From Pseudomonas sp. JAI120 (lineage in GTDB: Bacteria; Pseudomonadota; Gammaproteobacteria; Pseudomonadales; Pseudomonadaceae), in contig NZ_JACHCZ010000004.1 of NCBI RefSeq assembly GCF_014207255.1, positions 1 through 64,000 of the forward strand: a stretch of 64,000 bases of DNA, written 5' to 3'. The stretch's first letter is position 1, and every line of letters begins with the position of its first letter. The translations under genes and the position numbers were made by a program. Of this stretch, positions 61,857 to 64,000 are shown in pieces. The notes under the pieces were generated by a model that saw only the letters and a program-made list of their open reading frames with translations, searched no databases and had not been told where the DNA came from.

Positions 61857-63138
61857 CGGTGTTGCTCCGTGGGTGAGCGCGCAGCAAGGCGCCCGCCGCT
61901 TCAATGGAAAGAGTGCGCGCGTGCAGCCGGCCGAAACCGGGGTGGGCTGCCTCGCGAAAATAGAGGTCGTAGTGGCCAGGGCTCACCGCCAGCAAGGTGA
62001 CCGGCGCAACGTGCGCGGCGGCGCAGGAGCGCGAGCAGCCGGACAGGTGCACGTCATGGCCGGGATGCAACGCGGCCAGTTGCACGGCGTCGGCCTTGGT
62101 GTCGGCGAGGGCCTTGGCGCAACCGCTGGAGCCGGTGCAGGCGATCATCTGCGCCAGGGGTTGGTCGACTGAGCAGAGAAAGCCCAATTGCCTCAGGCGT
62201 TGGGTCACGGCGTGAGGTTTTTCGACGTTGGGCAGTAGTACACCTTGCCAAGGGGTGAAGCGCAATGTGCCGTCGCCATGTTCGTTGGCGAGTTGCGCGA
62301 CGCCCTTGAGCATCGTCGAATCCAGGCGCCCCAAGGGTGCGATGGCAGCGACGTAGAATTGATTTTTCTGAGCCTGTGGATAACTCCCGAGGTGCATCAA
62401 AGCGCCGCAGGGCGGGCGTTTGAAGCCGTCGACCGGCAGCAGCGAGAGACTGAGGCGGCTCAGCAACTTATCCACAGCCAGATGGCGCATGCGGGTTTGC
62501 TCTGGGGTGGCGAGGTCAAGAAACGCCTCCAGCACCGCCACCACCAACCCATGACCCTGCTCCAGCGGCACGGCGGCCAACGGCGCATCCAGCCCTGGAC
62601 ACCCTGCCAGGCCGAACGCGAGGAGCGTCTCGCCATTGCGTACGAACGCCGACAGCCACAGATCATGATGATGTTCGAGCATCGCCAGGGCTTCGCCGCC
62701 ATCCAGTTGCACGGCGAACTTGGCCGACAGCTCATGGAAACGCGGATGATTTTGCAAGGTGGCGAGGATCTGCTCGGCCAGCGGCCGGGTGTCGAACAGC
62801 ATCTGCGGATCGATACCGGCGCTGGGGCTGAGCATCAGGTTGCGTACGTCGTCGCCAGCAGCGTTACTCGGGCCCAGGTCGGCGGCCAGCAGCATGGCAA
62901 TCAAGGCGTCTTGCTCGGCACCGATCCCACGTATTTGCAGGTTGGCGCGGTTGGTCGCCTCGATCACCCCGCCCGCGTAGGCCTGGGCCGCATCCGCCAC
63001 GGCATGGGCCTGGGCGGCGCTGATCGAGCCACCGGCCAATTTGATCCGGCAAATGCCGCCATCCAACGCCTGGACGATACGCAGCAACCCCGGACAAGCC
63101 GAGGGGCGCAAGGTATTCACAGCGGGCGTTGGGTTCAC
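61849..63138 (-). CDS. cobG: Precorrin-3B synthase (CobG monooxygenase)
   Basis: This protein of about 429 residues belongs to the nitrite/sulfite reductase-like family. CobG uses O2 and a 4Fe-4S cluster to make precorrin-3B, marking the aerobic cobalamin route. Near its C-terminus are CTGSSGCAKALADTKAD and LSGCSRSCAAAH, the cluster and haem-site-like cysteines. The start is uncertain: GTG at 63138 leaves 95 bp for a divergent promoter with cobL, whereas ATG at 63195 would leave only 38 bp, so 63138 is preferred. It is the first gene of the operon. Confidence 0.85.
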   Translation of the reverse strand: MNPTPAVNTLRPSACPGLLRIVQALDGGICRIKLAGGSISAAQAHAVADAAQAYAGGVIEATNRANLQIRGIGAEQDALIAMLLAADLGPSNAAGDDVRNLMLSPSAGIDPQMLFDTRPLAEQILATLQNHPRFHELSAKFAVQLDGGEALAMLEHHHDLWLSAFVRNGETLLAFGLAGCPGLDAPLAAVPLEQGHGLVVAVLEAFLDLATPEQTRMRHLAVDKLLSRLSLSLLPVDGFKRPPCGALMHLGSYPQAQKNQFYVAAIAPLGRLDSTMLKGVAQLANEHGDGTLRFTPWQGVLLPNVEKPHAVTQRLRQLGFLCSVDQPLAQMIACTGSSGCAKALADTKADAVQLAALHPGHDVHLSGCSRSCAAAHVAPVTLLAVSPGHYDLYFREAAHPGFGRLHARTLSIEAAGALLRAHPRSNTDD

Positions 63139-63233
63139 GGGGCTACCGGTTGACGGGTAAAGGCGCGGTATTATGCCTGCTTTGTCCGGCGGCATGAAAA
63201 GCCTGCCCGTCGGATGTCGCTCAAGGAATTGAT

Positions 63234-64000
63234 ATGTCGCCCTGGCTGACGGTTGTAGGCATCGGTGAAGACGGCTTCAAGGGGCTGGGCAGGAATGCCC
63301 GGCATGCCCTGTTGCGCGCTTCGCGGATTATAGGTGGCCAGCGCCAGTTGGACCTGTTGCCGGTGTGTATTCGCGGTGAGCGCCAGGTGTGGCCGAGCCC
63401 GTTCTCCCTGGAGCCGGTACTGGCGCGACTTGGCGAACCTGTGTGTGTACTGGCCAGTGGCGATCCGATGTTCTATGGCGTGGGCGCCAGCCTGGCGCGG
63501 CAGGTGGCGGCTGAAGAACTGCTGATTTTGCCGGCGCCGTCGTCGGTGTCATTGGCGGCGGCGCGGTTGGGCTGGCCGTTGCAGGAGGTGGTGACGCTGT
63601 CCGTAGTGGCCCGGCCGGCGGCGGCGATCAATGCGCATCTGGCCACAGGTGTGCGTTTATTGGTACTGAGTAATGACGGCGGCAGTCCCGCGTTGATTGC
63701 TTCGTTGTTGGCTGAATCCGGGTTTGGGCCCAGCCGATTGACCGTGTTTGAACACCTGGGCGGCGCGGATGAGCGGCGCATCGACGGTTTGGCTGAGGAT
63801 TGGCAACACGCCTCGGTCGCCGATTTGAACCTGGTCGCCATCGACTGCCTGGCTTCCAACGACACACCACGTCTGTCGCGCCTCGCTGGCTTGCCCGATT
63901 CCGCCTTCCAGCACGACGGCCAATTGACCAAGCGCGACGTCCGCGCCATGACCCTAGCCCGCCTCGCCCCGATGCCCGGCGAACTGCTGTGGGACGTGGG
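63234..64000 (+). CDS. cobL: Precorrin-6Y C5,15-methyltransferase (decarboxylating), 5' part
   Basis: The gene starts at the ATG 63234 with CAAGGAATT upstream and runs off the right edge after about 255 codons. The visible part is the CbiE-type methyltransferase domain, with VVGIGEDGFKGLGRNARHAL near 7-26, VLASGDPMFYGVGASLAR and the linker MPGELLWDV that begins the CbiT domain. The full enzyme methylates C5 and C15 and decarboxylates precorrin-6Y. It is divergent from cobG. No cobalamin riboswitch fits in the 95-bp gap. Confidence 0.93.
   Translation, partial: MSPWLTVVGIGEDGFKGLGRNARHALLRASRIIGGQRQLDLLPVCIRGERQVWPSPFSLEPVLARLGEPVCVLASGDPMFYGVGASLARQVAAEELLILPAPSSVSLAAARLGWPLQEVVTLSVVARPAAAINAHLATGVRLLVLSNDGGSPALIASLLAESGFGPSRLTVFEHLGGADERRIDGLAEDWQHASVADLNLVAIDCLASNDTPRLSRLAGLPDSAFQHDGQLTKRDVRAMTLARLAPMPGELLWDV

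Noticed and set aside
63139..63233. Cobalamin riboswitch before cobG or cobL
   Set aside because: The divergent gap is under 100 bp and shows none of the conserved riboswitch core.

Overview
The window is chromosomal DNA of a fluorescent Pseudomonas, most likely the P. fluorescens group. The evidence is the high GC content, dense genes with many 4-nt stop/start overlaps, the gene order bauC-bauA-bauR, speA-sui1-nudix-DUF2333-gcbA-ctpL-aroQ-accB-accC-prmA-dusB-fis-purH-purD-retS and cobG-H-I-J|cobL, and REP palindromes built on TGTGGGAGGGGGCTTGC. Synteny statements are from memory of P. aeruginosa PAO1; no search was run. I see no prophage, insertion sequence, CRISPR array, tRNA or rRNA gene inside the window.

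Layout. 1-4118: a strong promoter reading off the left edge, then the beta-alanine catabolic pair bauA-mmsA(bauC) with its divergent LysR activator. 4207-11492: a purine/pyrimidine-related block (NCS2 permease, RutR-like TetR regulator, 8-oxoguanine deaminase, adenine deaminase) with YigZ, an SDR enzyme and a Ca2+/H+ antiporter between. 11582-16320: an ArsR-type and a LysR-type regulator, a monooxygenase-like protein, a quinone-oxidoreductase-like enzyme, a 60-aa protein and a Bcr/CflA exporter. 16406-19811: a Cu(I) locus, copZ / unknown exported protein / copA-cueR, with two CueR-type promoters that both have 19-bp spacers.

19971-26892: RIO-type kinase, a thiolase divergent from a two-domain FabG-like reductase plus MaoC-type dehydratase, two DUF4136 lipoproteins, CmoM and a MazG-like pyrophosphohydrolase. 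26983-36308: pbpC, a small membrane protein, a giant alpha-2-macroglobulin lipoprotein with an intact thioester motif, and a MATE exporter. 36358-57847: a long core block covering arginine decarboxylase, initiation-factor-like Sui1, NUDIX, DUF2333, the diguanylate cyclase GcbA, chemoreceptor CtpL, AroQ, AccB-AccC, PrmA, a zinc-ribbon membrane protein, DusB-Fis, PurH, PurD, the hybrid sensor RetS and a MarC-family protein. 57844-64000: one unrecognised gene, then the aerobic cobalamin operon cobG-cobH-cobI-cobJ and divergent cobL, which runs off the right edge.

Most of the window is conserved housekeeping and regulation. I found no convincing undescribed multi-gene system. The better leads are the unrecognised 259-residue protein next to the cob operon, two REP doublets that carry 14-16-nt insertions at the same place in the palindrome, the unknown exported protein inside the copper locus, and RNA hairpins that appear to cover start sites.
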